From: an uncultured cyanobacterium
GTDB taxonomy: Bacteria; Cyanobacteriota; Cyanobacteriia; PCC-6307; Cyanobiaceae
Direction of reading: 5' to 3'
DNA: 64,000 nucleotides
Assembly: GCA_903935205.1 (NCBI GenBank)
Contig: CAIZQU010000096.1
Span: 1-64,000, forward strand
Of this stretch, positions 25,026 through 34,644 are shown in pieces. Made by a program: the position numbers and the translations under genes. The number at the start of each line of letters is the position of its first letter. Position 1 is the stretch's first letter. Under the pieces are notes generated by a model that worked only from the letters and a program-made list of their open reading frames with translations, was not told the DNA's origin and did not search any database.

Positions 25026-25478
25026 GTGCCCCGGCCCCGGCCCCGTTCGGCCCTCGCGCTCGATGTGGGTCGGCGCCGCATCGGTCTGGCCGGTTGTGAT
25101 CCCCTCGGTCTCACCATCACCCCCCTGCCTGCCCTGGCACGGTCGGTGTTGGCCGAGGATCTCGGCCGCCTGCTGCCCCTGGTCGACGGCCGCCGGGTCG
25201 AACTGCTGGTGGTGGGTCTGCCCCTCGATGTCGACCGTCGCCCCACCCGTCAGGCCGCTCATTGTCGCCGCTACGGCCTGCGCCTGCAGGCGGCCCTGGC
25301 CACCGCCGGCCGCGACCTCGGCCTTGTCTGGGTGGACGAGCACGCCTCCAGCTGGGATGCCGGCGAGCGTTTCGGGCTGCATGGCGATCGCAGTGGCCGG
25401 CTCGACAGCCTGGCCGCTGCGCTCTTGCTGGAACAATGGCTGCAGGATGGCCCCGAACCCGGCGAGGGGGCATCCTGA
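25026..25478 (+). CDS. ruvX: Putative pre-16S rRNA nuclease / Holliday junction resolvase (YqgF)
   Basis: A 150-residue RNase H-fold protein of the YqgF family. The catalytic region starts with SALALDVGRRRIGLAGCDP, followed by LLVVGLPLDVDRRPTRQA and the acidic VWVDEHASSWDAGERFG. In Escherichia coli this enzyme matures the 5' end of 16S rRNA; the resolvase name is older. The typical C-terminal D-x-x-AA is in RLDSLAAALLLEQWLQ. It begins directly after the upstream stop and is followed after 23 bases by the DUF3727 gene. Confidence 0.88.
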   Translation: MPRPRPRSALALDVGRRRIGLAGCDPLGLTITPLPALARSVLAEDLGRLLPLVDGRRVELLVVGLPLDVDRRPTRQAAHCRRYGLRLQAALATAGRDLGLVWVDEHASSWDAGERFGLHGDRSGRLDSLAAALLLEQWLQDGPEPGEGAS

Positions 25479-25501
25479 GTTCCACGCCCCCCCCGCCTGC
25501 C

Positions 25502-26110
25502 ATGCCCCCCGAATCCCCCGCCATGCCGGGGTCCGGTGATGTCCCCACGCTGCTCGTCCACGATTCCCAGGGTCGGCAGATTCTCTGCTTTCTCGAGCAG
25601 CTGATCCCCCTGGATGGCCACGACTACGGCCTGCTGACCCCGGTCGACACCCCGGTCAGCCTGGTGCGCCTGCCCCGCACCGAAGACGAGGAACCGGAGG
25701 AAATCCTCGACTGGAACGAGCGCAGCCCGATCCTGGAGGTGGCTGAAGCGGTCCTTGAGGAGCACAACCTCACCCTGGTCCGCTCCGCCGCCACCCTCAC
25801 CGTGACCGGCGACTTCGAGGAGCCCGGCTTCGATGACGAGGAGGACGAGGACGACGAGGAGGCTGATGAGGAGGCCATCGACGAGGACGAGATCAACGAA
25901 GACGACGAGGGGGGCGACCTGTTCGAATCCCTGCTCGATCGGCCCTTTTTTGTGGGAGAAGAGCAGTACGACCTGTTCGTTCCCCTCGATCCCTTCTTTG
26001 TGGTCGCCAGGGTCAAGGGCAGCCAGGCCACCCTGGTCGAAGGCGAGGAATTCGAGCGGATCCAGCCCCGGATCGAGGCTGAGCTGGATGAACGGGACCC
26101 GGAATCCTGA
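25502..26110 (+). CDS. DUF3727 family protein
   Basis: A 202-residue cytosolic protein from ATG 25502. The N-terminal domain (VPTLLVHDSQGRQILCFLEQ, YGLLTPVDTPVSLVRL) and C-terminal domain (YDLFVPLDPFFVVARVKGSQ) flank a highly acidic segment near residues 100-135 rich in Asp and Glu (DDEEDEDDEEADEE). This layout matches DUF3727, conserved in cyanobacteria and plant plastids next to ruvX and yqeG. The function is not established. Its TGA overlaps the next ATG by one base. Confidence 0.8.
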   Translation: MPPESPAMPGSGDVPTLLVHDSQGRQILCFLEQLIPLDGHDYGLLTPVDTPVSLVRLPRTEDEEPEEILDWNERSPILEVAEAVLEEHNLTLVRSAATLTVTGDFEEPGFDDEEDEDDEEADEEAIDEDEINEDDEGGDLFESLLDRPFFVGEEQYDLFVPLDPFFVVARVKGSQATLVEGEEFERIQPRIEAELDERDPES

Positions 26111-26631
26111 TGCTTTCGGCCCTGCTCACCCCGGACTGGGCGCCCGGCACCACCGTCGCCCACCTGCCTCTGCAACGGTTGCTCGACCGTCCCGAGGGCC
26201 CGATCCGGGCCCTCGTGCTCGATGTGGATCGCACCCTGCTGCCGCGCCGCGGTGTGGACCTGCCCGCCAGCGCTGAGCAGTGGCTGCGCCATGCCGCCAG
26301 CCTGATGCCCCTCCACCTGCTCAGCAACAATCCCTCCCGTCAGCGCATTGGCCGGGTGGCCCAGCACCTGGGTGTCCCCTTCACCGCCGCCGCCGCCAAA
26401 CCCAGAGCCGGCGCCCTGCGCCGGGTGCTGGCTGACCTGGACCTGCCTCCCCATCAGGTCGCCCTGGTGGGGGACCGGGTCTTCACCGACATCCTGGCCG
26501 GCAATCGGCTGGGCCTGTTCACGGTGCTGGTGCGGCCGATCGCCGCCGATGGTGAACCCTGCCCCCACGACCACATCCAGACCTTCGAGGTGCGGATGTC
26601 GCGTTGGCTCGGGGCCCAGGTGGAGGCATGA
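26110..26631 (+). CDS. YqeG family HAD phosphatase
   Basis: A 173-residue HAD-superfamily protein. Motif I is LVLDVDRTLLP (D-x-D-x-T; Arg replaces the common Asn), motif II LHLLSNNPSRQ, the Lys of motif III is in AAAKPRAGALRR, and motif IV is ALVGDRVFTDILAGNRLG. YqeG phosphatases are widespread; plant and yeast homologues dephosphorylate phosphatidylglycerol phosphate (PTPMT/GEP4-type), which would complement the phosphatidyltransferase gene near 10.6 kb. That link is inference. The gene overlaps its neighbours by one base upstream and four downstream, so it lies in a tight operon with proB. Confidence 0.85.
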   Translation: MLSALLTPDWAPGTTVAHLPLQRLLDRPEGPIRALVLDVDRTLLPRRGVDLPASAEQWLRHAASLMPLHLLSNNPSRQRIGRVAQHLGVPFTAAAAKPRAGALRRVLADLDLPPHQVALVGDRVFTDILAGNRLGLFTVLVRPIAADGEPCPHDHIQTFEVRMSRWLGAQVEA

Positions 26632-27872
26632 GCGCCATGGAGGCTGGCGAGGTGATCAAGGCGGCAGCGGCCGGCCAGAGCCCGGAGGGTCCGCCGCCGA
26701 GCTCACGCCGCCGGGTGGTCAAGGTGGGCACCAGCCTGCTGCGGGGCTCCGCTGAGCGTTCCACGGCGGCCGTGATCACCGATCTGGCCGCCAGTCTGGC
26801 CCGTTGCCGCCAGCGCGGTGAATCGATCCTGCTGGTCACCAGCGGCGCCGTGGGGCTCGGCTGCTCCGCCCTCGCCCTCGAACGCCGCCCCAGCGAGCTG
26901 GTGGCCCTCCAGGCCGCCGCCGCCGTCGGCCAGGGGCAGTTGATGGCCCTCTACCGCGATGCCTTCGCCCTGCGGGGCCTCGCCGTGGCCCAGGTGCTCC
27001 TGACCCGCGCCGACCTCGCCTCCCGCCGCCGTTATCGCAACGCCTGCCGCACCCTCGAACAGCTGCTCGCCTGGGGCGTGGTGCCGATCGTCAACGAAAA
27101 CGACACCCTCGCCACCGAGGAGCTGCGCTTCGGGGACAACGACACCCTCTCGGCGCTGGTGGCGGTGGCCGTCGGCGCCGACGAGCTGGTGCTGCTCACC
27201 GACATCGACAGCCTCTACAGCAGCGATCCCCGCCACGACCCCGAAGCGCGGCCGATCGAGGATGTCTGGGATCTGGCGGACCTGGAGCGCCACGGGCAGG
27301 GGGCTGGTGACGGTGGGCGCTGGGGCACCGGCGGCATGGGCACCAAGATCACCGCAGCCCGCATCGCCACCACCAGCGGCGTCCGCGTGCGCCTGGCCGA
27401 TGGCCGCGACCCGGCGGTGCTGGAGGCCCTGCTCAACGGCCAGCGGGTCGGCACCGAGTTTCACCCCAGCACCACCCCCCTGCCCGATCGCAAGGGCTGG
27501 CTGGCCCACGCCGTGCTGCCCAGCGGCAGCCTGTGCATCGATGCCGGTGCCGAGCAGGCCCTGCTGCACCGCGGCGCCTCCCTGTTGGCGGTGGGCATCC
27601 GGGCGGTGGAGGGCAGCTTCGACCGCCATGAGCCCGTGCGTGTCATCACCTGCGATGGTCGCGAGCTGGCCCGCGGCCTGGTGCGGCTCAGCAGCGCCGA
27701 GATCCGAGCGATCCTGGGCCTCTCCAGCGAGGCGATGCGCGAACGGCTCGGACCGGTGGGCGATGCGGTGATCCACCGCGACCAGCTGGTGCTCACCCCC
27801 CAGCCGGCCGGCGGCGATCCCGATTCCACCGCCGCTGGCGAATCCACCAGCGGACCTACCATCGGGCGCTGA
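26628..27872 (+). CDS. proB: Glutamate 5-kinase
   Basis: A 414-residue enzyme that phosphorylates glutamate in the first step of proline synthesis. The kinase domain has [47 protein letters not shown] and [17 protein letters not shown]-terminal PUA domain (about 300-390) contains [19 protein letters not shown] 27-residue N-terminal extension is longer than usual. Feedback inhibition by proline is typical for the family. The ATG overlaps the yqeG-type gene by four bases. Confidence 0.95.
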   Translation: MSAMEAGEVIKAAAAGQSPEGPPPSSRRRVVKVGTSLLRGSAERSTAAVITDLAASLARCRQRGESILLVTSGAVGLGCSALALERRPSELVALQAAAAVGQGQLMALYRDAFALRGLAVAQVLLTRADLASRRRYRNACRTLEQLLAWGVVPIVNENDTLATEELRFGDNDTLSALVAVAVGADELVLLTDIDSLYSSDPRHDPEARPIEDVWDLADLERHGQGAGDGGRWGTGGMGTKITAARIATTSGVRVRLADGRDPAVLEALLNGQRVGTEFHPSTTPLPDRKGWLAHAVLPSGSLCIDAGAEQALLHRGASLLAVGIRAVEGSFDRHEPVRVITCDGRELARGLVRLSSAEIRAILGLSSEAMRERLGPVGDAVIHRDQLVLTPQPAGGDPDSTAAGESTSGPTIGR

Positions 27873-27885
27873 TGTTCCCGGGCGC

Positions 27886-28926
27886 ATGCGCTTCAGCAGC
27901 CTGCTCAGCCAGCTCAGCGCCGTCACCCCTGACACCCCCCGCGACCTGGCCGGCGATCCCGACCTCCGGGGCGCTGAAGCCCTCAACCGGGCCGCCGACG
28001 GCCAGCTGAGCTTCCTGGAGCCCGGCAACAGTCTGGCTGCTGCCCTGGAGGCCTGTGCAGCCTCCGCCGTTCTCCTCCCCCCTGATCCGGAGTTGCAACG
28101 CCAGGCCAGCGCCCGTGGCATCGCCTGGGCCGCCCTCGCCGATCCGCGCCTGGCCTTCGCCGAAGCTCTCGATCAGCTCCATCCACGCCGACTGCCGCAG
28201 CCGGGCATCCATCCCACCGCCGTCGTCGATCCCAGCGCCCGCCTTGGCGATGCCGTGCATCTGGGTCCCTTCGTCGTGGTCGGAGCCGATGCGGTGGTCG
28301 GCGATCGCTGCGTGCTCCACGCGGCCGCCATCCTTTACGACAACGTGGAGCTGGCTGAAGGCTGTGAGATCCACAGCCATGCCGTGCTCCACCCCGGCAG
28401 CCGCCTGGGGGCCGGCTGCGTCGTCCATTCCGGGGCGGTCGTCGGCTCCGAGGGCTTCGGGTTCGTTCCCACCGCCTCCGGCTGGCGCAAGATGCCCCAG
28501 ACCGGCCAGGTCGTCCTGGAGGACGGCGTCGAGGTGGGCTGTGGTTCCACCATCGATCGCCCGTCGGTGGGTGAGACCCGGATCGGTGCCGGCACCAAGA
28601 TCGACAACCTGGTCCACATCGGCCATGGCGTCAGCACCGGTCGCGGCTGTGCCCTCGCCGCCCAGGTGGGCATCGCCGGCGGCGCCAGGCTCGGCAACGG
28701 CGTGATCCTGGCGGGCCAGGTGGGCCTGGCCAACAAGGCCGTGATGGGCGACCGCTCGATCGCATCCTCCAAATCGGGCGTTCACGGGGAGGTCGGCGCC
28801 GGCGAGGTGGTGAGCGGCTACCCCGCCATTCCCAACCGCCTCTGGCTGCGCTGTTCCGCCGCTTTCAACAAGCTTCCCGATCTGGCCAGGGCCGTGCGGC
28901 AGCTCGAGCGCTCCCGGGACGCCTGA
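27886..28926 (+). CDS. lpxD: UDP-3-O-acylglucosamine N-acyltransferase
   Basis: A 346-residue acyltransferase of lipid A synthesis. A short N-terminal uridine-binding domain ([15 protein letters not shown]) is followed by a left-handed beta helix of hexapeptide repeats ([40 protein letters not shown]). The catalytic His lies in NLVHIGHGV, and the end ([14 protein letters not shown]) matches the family. It transfers a hydroxyacyl chain to UDP-3-acyl-glucosamine, an outer-membrane step. It follows proB by 13 bases. Confidence 0.95.
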   Translation: MRFSSLLSQLSAVTPDTPRDLAGDPDLRGAEALNRAADGQLSFLEPGNSLAAALEACAASAVLLPPDPELQRQASARGIAWAALADPRLAFAEALDQLHPRRLPQPGIHPTAVVDPSARLGDAVHLGPFVVVGADAVVGDRCVLHAAAILYDNVELAEGCEIHSHAVLHPGSRLGAGCVVHSGAVVGSEGFGFVPTASGWRKMPQTGQVVLEDGVEVGCGSTIDRPSVGETRIGAGTKIDNLVHIGHGVSTGRGCALAAQVGIAGGARLGNGVILAGQVGLANKAVMGDRSIASSKSGVHGEVGAGEVVSGYPAIPNRLWLRCSAAFNKLPDLARAVRQLERSRDA

Positions 28927-29108
28927 GGGCGCCCCCAGACCCGCGATCGTCGGCTGAGCCGAGGGGCCTCAGGCAGAGACCACCCAGGCGCCTGGCGCCA
29001 GGCACCAGGGGCCAGCCAGCGGCCTGCCGCGTAGCCTCGCGCCGGATGGCCTGCAGCCCCGGCGGCGGCCATCCGGCCCCCCACGCTCCCCCGTCCTCCC
29101 CGTTCACC

Positions 29109-30203
29109 ATGGCCCGCAGCTACCGGATCGCCCTGCTCAGCGGTGACGGCATCGGCCCGGAGATCACCGCGGTGGCCCGCCAGCTGCTGGAGGCGGTGAG
29201 CCTCCGCCATGGGTTCGCCCTGAGCTTCGACGCCCAGCCCATGGGTGGTGCCGCGATCGAGGTCTGCGGTGAACCCCTCCCCGCCTCCACCCTCGCCGCA
29301 TGCCGCGCCTCCGATGCGGTGCTGCTGGCTGCGATCGGGTCGCCCCAATACGACACCCTGCCCCGTGAGAAGCGGCCGGAAAGCGGCCTGCTGGCCCTGC
29401 GCGCCGGCCTGGGGCTGTTCGCCAATCTGCGGCCGGTCACGATCATCCCGGCCTTGATCGATGCCTCCAGCCTGAAGCGCGAGGTGATCGAGGGGGTCGA
29501 CCTGATCGTCGTTCGCGAGCTCACCGGCGGCGTCTATTTCGGCACCCCGAAGGGCCGGGTCGACGTGGAGGGTCGGGTGCGCGCCTTCAACACCATGGCC
29601 TACTTCGACGATGAAATCGACCGCATCGCCCGGGTGGGGTTCGAGCTGGCACGGCAGCGGCGCGGCCGCCTCTGCTCGGTCGACAAGGCCAACGTGCTCG
29701 ATGTCAGCCAGCTCTGGCGCGAGCGGGTCGAGGCCCTGCATGCCAGCAGCTATGCCGATGTGGAACTCAGCCACCAGTACGTCGACAACGCCGCCATGCA
29801 GCTGGTCCGCAACCCGCGCCAGTTCGATGTGCTGCTCACCAGCAATCTCTTCGGTGACATCCTCAGCGATGAGGCCGCCATGTTGAGCGGATCGATCGGG
29901 ATGCTGCCCTCCGCCTCCCTCGGCGAGGGAGGACCGGGCCTGTTCGAGCCGATCCACGGCTCCGCGCCCGATATCGCCAACCAGGACAAGGCCAATCCGA
30001 TGGCCATGGTGCTCAGCGCCGCCATGCTGCTGCGCCTGGGCCTTGGGGAAGAGGCCGCCGCCGCCGATCTGGAGGCCGCCGTGGCGCGGGTGCTTGCCGC
30101 CGGCTATCGCACCGGCGATCTGATGGCAGCTGGCTGCACCCTGCTCGGCTGCCAGGCGATCGGAGCGAAGCTGCTGGAGGCTCTGGAGGCCGTGGAGGCC
30201 TGA
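29109..30203 (+). CDS. leuB: 3-isopropylmalate dehydrogenase
   Basis: A 364-residue NAD-dependent decarboxylating dehydrogenase of leucine synthesis. It has IALLSGDGIGPEITAVAR, the substrate Arg and Tyr region in DLIVVRELTGGVYFGTPKG, the catalytic Lys in SVDKANVLDVSQLWR and metal-binding acids in SNLFGDILSDEAAMLSGSIG. HGSAPDIANQDKANPMAM binds NAD. The ATG at 29109 is preceded by a short intergenic region of 182 bases after lpxD. Confidence 0.96.
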   Translation: MARSYRIALLSGDGIGPEITAVARQLLEAVSLRHGFALSFDAQPMGGAAIEVCGEPLPASTLAACRASDAVLLAAIGSPQYDTLPREKRPESGLLALRAGLGLFANLRPVTIIPALIDASSLKREVIEGVDLIVVRELTGGVYFGTPKGRVDVEGRVRAFNTMAYFDDEIDRIARVGFELARQRRGRLCSVDKANVLDVSQLWRERVEALHASSYADVELSHQYVDNAAMQLVRNPRQFDVLLTSNLFGDILSDEAAMLSGSIGMLPSASLGEGGPGLFEPIHGSAPDIANQDKANPMAMVLSAAMLLRLGLGEEAAAADLEAAVARVLAAGYRTGDLMAAGCTLLGCQAIGAKLLEALEAVEA

Positions 30204-30572
30204 TGGCCTCGCCGGGAAGCTCCAGCGGCGGGGAATGGCCGCCATCGAGCGGTCTCGAGCCGGATGGGATGGCACTGGAGCCGGATGGGATGGCACTGGA
30301 GATGGCTGCAGATGGTGCGGGCCTGGGGGCTCGCTCCTGGATCAACGGGCTGGGGGAGATGGGACGTCGGCTGCTGGCTGCTGGCCCCTGATCGGCTGAT
30401 CGGTGCGGCCCTGCTGCGGGCTGGAAGGCAGGGCATCCGAGCGCTGGGAGCTGGGGCTGCGACCCCGTGGAGTGGGCGGTGAGCCAGTGGCAGGGCTGCC
30501 GATGGGCGGCGACCCCCGGGGGCCGACCGGTGATCTGCGAAACTCTCCGATGGTCTCCCGCTCCCTGCGCCG
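30204..30572. other. Leader region of prk
   Basis: About 370 bases without a recognisable gene. It holds two perfect 21-bp direct repeats, listed separately, and GC-rich sequence up to the prk ATG. No clear promoter or terminator seen. Confidence 0.45.
30257..30298. repeat. Two perfect 21-bp direct repeats
   Basis: The sequence starting GAGCCGGATGGGATGGCAC occurs twice head to tail (30257-30277 and 30278-30298), with a partial third start at 30299 (GAGATGGCTGC). It lies between leuB and prk. Confidence 0.8.
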
Positions 30573-31475
30573 ATGTCGAAGCGTCACCCGGTCGTTGCTG
30601 TCACCGGTTCCTCCGGCGCAGGAACCAGCACCGTCAAGCGCGCCTTCGAGCACATCTTCAAGCGTGAGGGCATCACCCCCGCTGTGGTCGAGGGCGACAG
30701 CTACCACCGCTACGAGCGGGGCCCGATGAAGCAGGCCATGGCCGACGCCCTGGCCAAGGGAGAGAACTTCTCCCACTTCGGTCCCGAGGCCAACCTCTTC
30801 GACAAGCTTGAGGAGCTGTTCCGCTCCTACGGCGAGACCGGGGGTGGCCAGAAGCGCTACTACCTCCATTCCGTCGAGGAGGCCGCCGAGCACAACGCCC
30901 GTCTCGGCACCAACCTCGAGCCCGGTCAGTTCACTCCCTGGGAGGACATCCCCGGCGGCACCGACCTTCTCTTCTACGAAGGTCTGCACGGTGGCGTGAA
31001 GGGCGAGGGCTACGACGTGGCCGGCCTGGCCGACCTGCTGGTCGGGGTTGTGCCGATCGTCAACCTGGAGTGGATCCAGAAAATCGCCCGCGACAACCAT
31101 GAGCGCGGCTACTCGGCGGAGGCCACGGTCGACACGATCCTGCGGCGGATGCCCGACTACATCAATCACATCTGCCCCCAGTTCAGCCAGACGGACATCA
31201 ACTTTCAGCGGGTGCCGACCGTCGACACCTCCAACCCGTTCATGATCCGTAACATCCCCACCCCGGATGAGTCGTTCGTGATCATCCACTTCCGCAAGGG
31301 AGCCCGTGAGAAGTGGGGCATCGATTTCCGCCATCTCCTCGACATGATCCACGGCTCCTTCATGTCCTCCCCCACCTCGATCGTGGTCAACGGCGGCAAG
31401 ATGGGCTTTGCCATGGAGCTGATCCTCACCCCGATCATCCACCGCATGATCGAGGAGAAAAAGAAGCTCGGCTGA
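30573..31475 (+). CDS. prk: Phosphoribulokinase, class I (proteobacterial type)
   Basis: A 300-residue Calvin-cycle kinase that makes ribulose 1,5-bisphosphate for RuBisCO. The P-loop is VAVTGSSGAGTSTVKRAF, followed by VVEGDSYHRYERGPMKQAM, HFGPEANLFDKLEEL, FYEGLHGGVKGEGYDVA and RRMPDYINHICPQFSQTDIN. Length and motifs are those of the octameric class I enzyme of proteobacteria, not the plant/beta-cyanobacterial class II. The only Cys is in HICPQ, so the N-terminal Cys pair used for thioredoxin and CP12 control is absent. Control by effectors such as NADH or AMP would be expected instead. Confidence 0.93.
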   Translation: MSKRHPVVAVTGSSGAGTSTVKRAFEHIFKREGITPAVVEGDSYHRYERGPMKQAMADALAKGENFSHFGPEANLFDKLEELFRSYGETGGGQKRYYLHSVEEAAEHNARLGTNLEPGQFTPWEDIPGGTDLLFYEGLHGGVKGEGYDVAGLADLLVGVVPIVNLEWIQKIARDNHERGYSAEATVDTILRRMPDYINHICPQFSQTDINFQRVPTVDTSNPFMIRNIPTPDESFVIIHFRKGAREKWGIDFRHLLDMIHGSFMSSPTSIVVNGGKMGFAMELILTPIIHRMIEEKKKLG

Positions 31476-31683
31476 GCCCAGCCGACCCTTCACCGTCTCC
31501 CTGAACGGCATCAGATCCCTTCTCCAACCCCGGCAGATCGGCCTGGCGGGACTACACTCCCGCCAACCGCGTCGATGTGAAACTCAACCGTCACATCGCC
31601 ACTGGACGTTCCGCTGCTTCGGAACCATCAGCACCGATCCCGCCACTGCCGTTCCCTGTTTCAACGGGCGCCCCCTCGGGCCC

Positions 31684-32139
31684 GTGGCCGGATTTTCCGC
31701 CGCTGCAGCTGAACCCTGCCCCGAGCAGCGCCCGCCGGAGCCGCCTCCCCCACCGGCTCCGGCCGGAGCTGTCCCCCGGGGACCGTCGTTTCTGATCAGG
31801 GGATCCCAGGCCAGCCAGCCAGGGCCTACCGCCCAGGCCGCCTGGTGTGCCGCCCAGCCCCGCCTCGATCGGGTCAACAGCGCCGAGCTGCTGCGCCAGG
31901 CGCGTGAGATCTATTTCGCTTTCCTCAGCGGCGGCTCAGCGGTGGCTGACCCCCTCGGCATCGTGGTCAGCAGCGGTGGTGCCGGCCGGGTGGTCTTCGA
32001 ATTGCCGGTCCTTCTGCCTGAGGAGTTGTTCGTGCCGATCGATTGGCTCCGCAGCCGCGGTCCCGGTCCGGGTGCGGCCCCCGGTCCGGGCCGCGGTCGC
32101 ACCGGCCGATCCGGCGCCACGCCACGGGCCGGCTTCTGA
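31684..32139 (+). CDS. Hypothetical cyanobacterial protein
   Basis: A 151-residue frame from GTG 31684. The first 50 and last 25 residues are Pro/Gly/Arg-rich. The middle reads like a folded domain: SAELLRQAREIYFAFLSGGS, ADPLGIVVSSGGAGRVVFEL and LLPEELFVPIDWLRSR. I do not recognise the family. The start could be later. It precedes the prepilin peptidase gene by 70 bases on the same strand. Confidence 0.5.
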   Translation: MAGFSAAAAEPCPEQRPPEPPPPPAPAGAVPRGPSFLIRGSQASQPGPTAQAAWCAAQPRLDRVNSAELLRQAREIYFAFLSGGSAVADPLGIVVSSGGAGRVVFELPVLLPEELFVPIDWLRSRGPGPGAAPGPGRGRTGRSGATPRAGF

Positions 32140-32209
32140 AACCTCCGTCCGTGCCCTGCCCAGGGAGCAGGCTCCCTCCTCGCTCTCCTGTTTCCCGCTC
32201 CAACCGACG

Positions 32210-33076
32210 ATGCCCGCGGCATCCCTGCCCCTTCCCCTGCCCCTCCCCCTGCTGGGCCCCCTGGCGGTTCTGCTTGGGGCCTGCATCGGCAGTTTTCTGA
32301 ACGTGGTGGCCTGGCGCCTGCCGCGCCAGGAATCGCTGCTCTGGCCCGCCAGCCACTGTCCCCGCTGCGGCACACCCCTGGCCTGGTACGACAACCTGCC
32401 GCTCTTGGGCTGGTTGCTGCTGCGGGGCCGCTGCCGCCACTGCCAACAGCCCATCGCCAGGCGTTACCCCCTGGTGGAACTGCTCACGGCCGGCCTCTGG
32501 TTGGCGATGGTGCTGGCCCGCCCCGAGGCGATGGGTCCGGCACCCCAGGCCCTGCTCCTGCTTCTGGCTGGCTGGCTGCTGGCCAGTTGGTTGGTGCCCC
32601 TGGTGCTGATCGACGTCGACCAGCTCTGGCTCCCCGAACCGCTCTGCCGCTGGGGTCTGATCCTCGGCCTCGTCGCCACGGCTCTGCTCGGTTTTGCTCA
32701 GGGTGCCGACATCGGCCGCGCCCTGCTGCTGGAGCATCTGCTCGCCGCAGCCCTGGGGCTGCTCGGTTTTGAGGCCGTCAGCGCCCTGGCGGAGAAGGCC
32801 CTGGGCAAGCCGGCCCTGGGCCTGGGGGACGCCAAGCTGGCGGCCCTGATCGGTGCCTGGCTGGGATTGGCGGGCCTGGCTGCGGCCGTGGCCCTGGCGG
32901 TGTTGCTCGGGGCCCTGGTCGGTCTGGTGGCGCGGCTGCTGGGGCGTCTGAAACCGGGCAGGCCCTTCCCCTTCGGTCCCTTTCTGGCCACCGGGGCGCT
33001 GCTGGTCTGGCAAGCGGGATCCGGTCCGTGGCTGCGGCTGTTGCTGCCCTCCCTCACCCCGACCGCTGGGGTCTGA
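32210..33076 (+). CDS. pilD: Prepilin peptidase / N-methyltransferase
   Basis: A 288-residue membrane protease. The N-terminal GACIGSFLNVVAWRLPRQES is the methyltransferase domain signature, followed by a four-Cys zinc motif (CPRCG … CRHCQ). Two catalytic Asp residues are in VLIDVDQLWLPEPL and in LGLGDAKLAALIGAW (GxGD). There are about seven further hydrophobic segments. The enzyme cuts and methylates type IV prepilins and pseudopilins at the inner membrane, needed for twitching and DNA uptake. The next gene is accD, with no functional link. Confidence 0.92.
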   Translation: MPAASLPLPLPLPLLGPLAVLLGACIGSFLNVVAWRLPRQESLLWPASHCPRCGTPLAWYDNLPLLGWLLLRGRCRHCQQPIARRYPLVELLTAGLWLAMVLARPEAMGPAPQALLLLLAGWLLASWLVPLVLIDVDQLWLPEPLCRWGLILGLVATALLGFAQGADIGRALLLEHLLAAALGLLGFEAVSALAEKALGKPALGLGDAKLAALIGAWLGLAGLAAAVALAVLLGALVGLVARLLGRLKPGRPFPFGPFLATGALLVWQAGSGPWLRLLLPSLTPTAGV

Positions 33077-33133
33077 CCCGGCCGGCCTTAAATGGGCCCG
33101 GAGAGTTGCCGCCGGCCCCCGGGTCCCCCCTCG

Positions 33134-34024
33134 ATGTCCCTGTTCGACTGGTTCGCCGATCGCCGCAAGAACGCCCCGGCCGTGCGCCCGGCCCAGGGGC
33201 CCGAAGGCGATGAGGGGGATGGCCTCTGGAGCAAATGCTCCCAATGCGGCCTGGTGGTCTATCGCAAGGATCTGGCGGCCAACGCCCATGTCTGCAAGGG
33301 CTGCGGGCACCACAACCGCATCGACAGCGATGAGCGGATACGCCTCCTGGCCGATGAGGGCAGCTTTGAGATCCTTGACGCCGACCTGGCTCCCACCGAT
33401 CCCCTCGCCTTCAAGGACCGCCGCGCCTACGCCGATCGGCTGCGCGACAGCCAACAGGCCACCGGCCTTCGCGATGCCGTCGTCACCGGACTCTGCCGGC
33501 TGGAGGGCATGCCCCTGGCCCTCGGGGTGATGGATTTTCGCTTCATGGGCGGGTCGATGGGCTCGGTGGTGGGCGAAAAGCTCACCCGCCTGATCGAGGA
33601 GGCCACCGCGCGCCGCATTCCCCTGCTGATCGTCTGCGCCTCCGGCGGCGCCCGCATGCAGGAGGGGATGCTCAGCCTGATGCAGATGGCCAAGATCTCC
33701 GGCGCCCTGGAGCGACACCGCCGGGCGGAGCTGCTTTACATCCCCCTGCTCACCCACCCCACCACCGGCGGGGTGACGGCCAGCTTCGCCATGCTCGGCG
33801 ATCTGATCCTGGCCGAACCCAAGGCCCTGATCGGCTTCGCCGGGCGCCGGGTGATCGAACAAACGCTGCGCGAGAAGTTGCCCGATGGCTTCCAGACCGC
33901 TGAATACCTGCGCGATCACGGCTTCGTGGACGCCATCGTCAATCGCACCGACCTGCGCGCCACCCTGGCCAGCCTGATGCGGCTCCATGGCAGCGTGCGT
34001 CGGCCCGAGACGGTGACCCCATGA
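33134..34024 (+). CDS. accD: Acetyl-CoA carboxylase carboxyltransferase subunit beta
   Basis: A 296-residue subunit that, with AccA, transfers CO2 from biotin to acetyl-CoA in fatty-acid synthesis. The four-Cys zinc ribbon is near the start ([28 protein letters not shown]). The carboxyltransferase core includes [39 protein letters not shown] and [18 protein letters not shown], which hold the acyl-CoA oxyanion sites. The stop overlaps the next ATG by four bases. Confidence 0.97.
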   Translation: MSLFDWFADRRKNAPAVRPAQGPEGDEGDGLWSKCSQCGLVVYRKDLAANAHVCKGCGHHNRIDSDERIRLLADEGSFEILDADLAPTDPLAFKDRRAYADRLRDSQQATGLRDAVVTGLCRLEGMPLALGVMDFRFMGGSMGSVVGEKLTRLIEEATARRIPLLIVCASGGARMQEGMLSLMQMAKISGALERHRRAELLYIPLLTHPTTGGVTASFAMLGDLILAEPKALIGFAGRRVIEQTLREKLPDGFQTAEYLRDHGFVDAIVNRTDLRATLASLMRLHGSVRRPETVTP

Positions 34025-34644
34025 CCCTGCGCCGCTTCTGGGGAACCGCCCTCGGCCTGGTGGTGATGCTCCTCAGCCTGATGCCTCTGGGCCCCGCAAC
34101 CCCGACCCCGAGGGCCTGGGTTGCGCCGTCCGCAGCGCCGCCCGCCAGCCCCATGGCCGACGGACGACCAACCCTGCTGCAGCCAGCCCATGCCGGCCCG
34201 GTCGACTGGAGGGAGGTGGAGGCCAGCCCCGACGGGCGCCAGTGGTGGGATGCGGGCAGCCTGCGCCGGGACCGGCGCGGCCAGCTCTCGGTGTTGAGCC
34301 GTTTCCAGCCAGCCGCCCAGCCAGCCGCTGAGGTCGAAGGCAGCGATCGGCAGGCTGGGGACGCTGCACCAGCCGCGGTGGAGCCAGCCCTCGGTGCAAC
34401 CGCCGCGGCGGGCGGCGCCAGTCCAGCCACACCCGGCTCCAGCCCGGCACGCCGGGTGGAGTCTCGGCCCCAGCCGGGCACCCTCTATGTGATGGAGCTC
34501 GACTGCGACCAGGAGCTCTACCGCGACATCTCCGTCAACGGCATTCCCCGCTGGGGTGCACCATGGCAAACCGCTGCGGGCGACAGCCTCACCATGGCCA
34601 CCCTCCGCGCTGCCTGTGCCGCCGCTCCCCCACCCCATGGCTGA
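34021..34644 (+). CDS. Exported hypothetical protein
   Basis: A 207-residue protein with an N-terminal signal peptide ([20 protein letters not shown]). A first domain ([31 protein letters not shown]) is linked by an Ala/Pro-rich stretch (about 100-150) to a C-terminal part containing [20 protein letters not shown]. The WWD-x-x-S … Y-x-x-x-LDC pattern resembles small cyanobacterial periplasmic proteins, but I know no function. It overlaps accD (ATGA) and the following oxidoreductase gene. Confidence 0.65.
   Translation: MTLRRFWGTALGLVVMLLSLMPLGPATPTPRAWVAPSAAPPASPMADGRPTLLQPAHAGPVDWREVEASPDGRQWWDAGSLRRDRRGQLSVLSRFQPAAQPAAEVEGSDRQAGDAAPAAVEPALGATAAAGGASPATPGSSPARRVESRPQPGTLYVMELDCDQELYRDISVNGIPRWGAPWQTAAGDSLTMATLRAACAAAPPPHG

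Noticed and set aside
31440-31500. Hairpin after prk (TCGGCT and AGCCGA) as terminator
   Set aside because: The stem is six base pairs and no T-run follows, so the evidence is too weak.
31967-33988. 673-codon antisense frame over pilD and accD
   Set aside because: Both sense genes carry full motif sets; the antisense frame is an artefact of codon bias.
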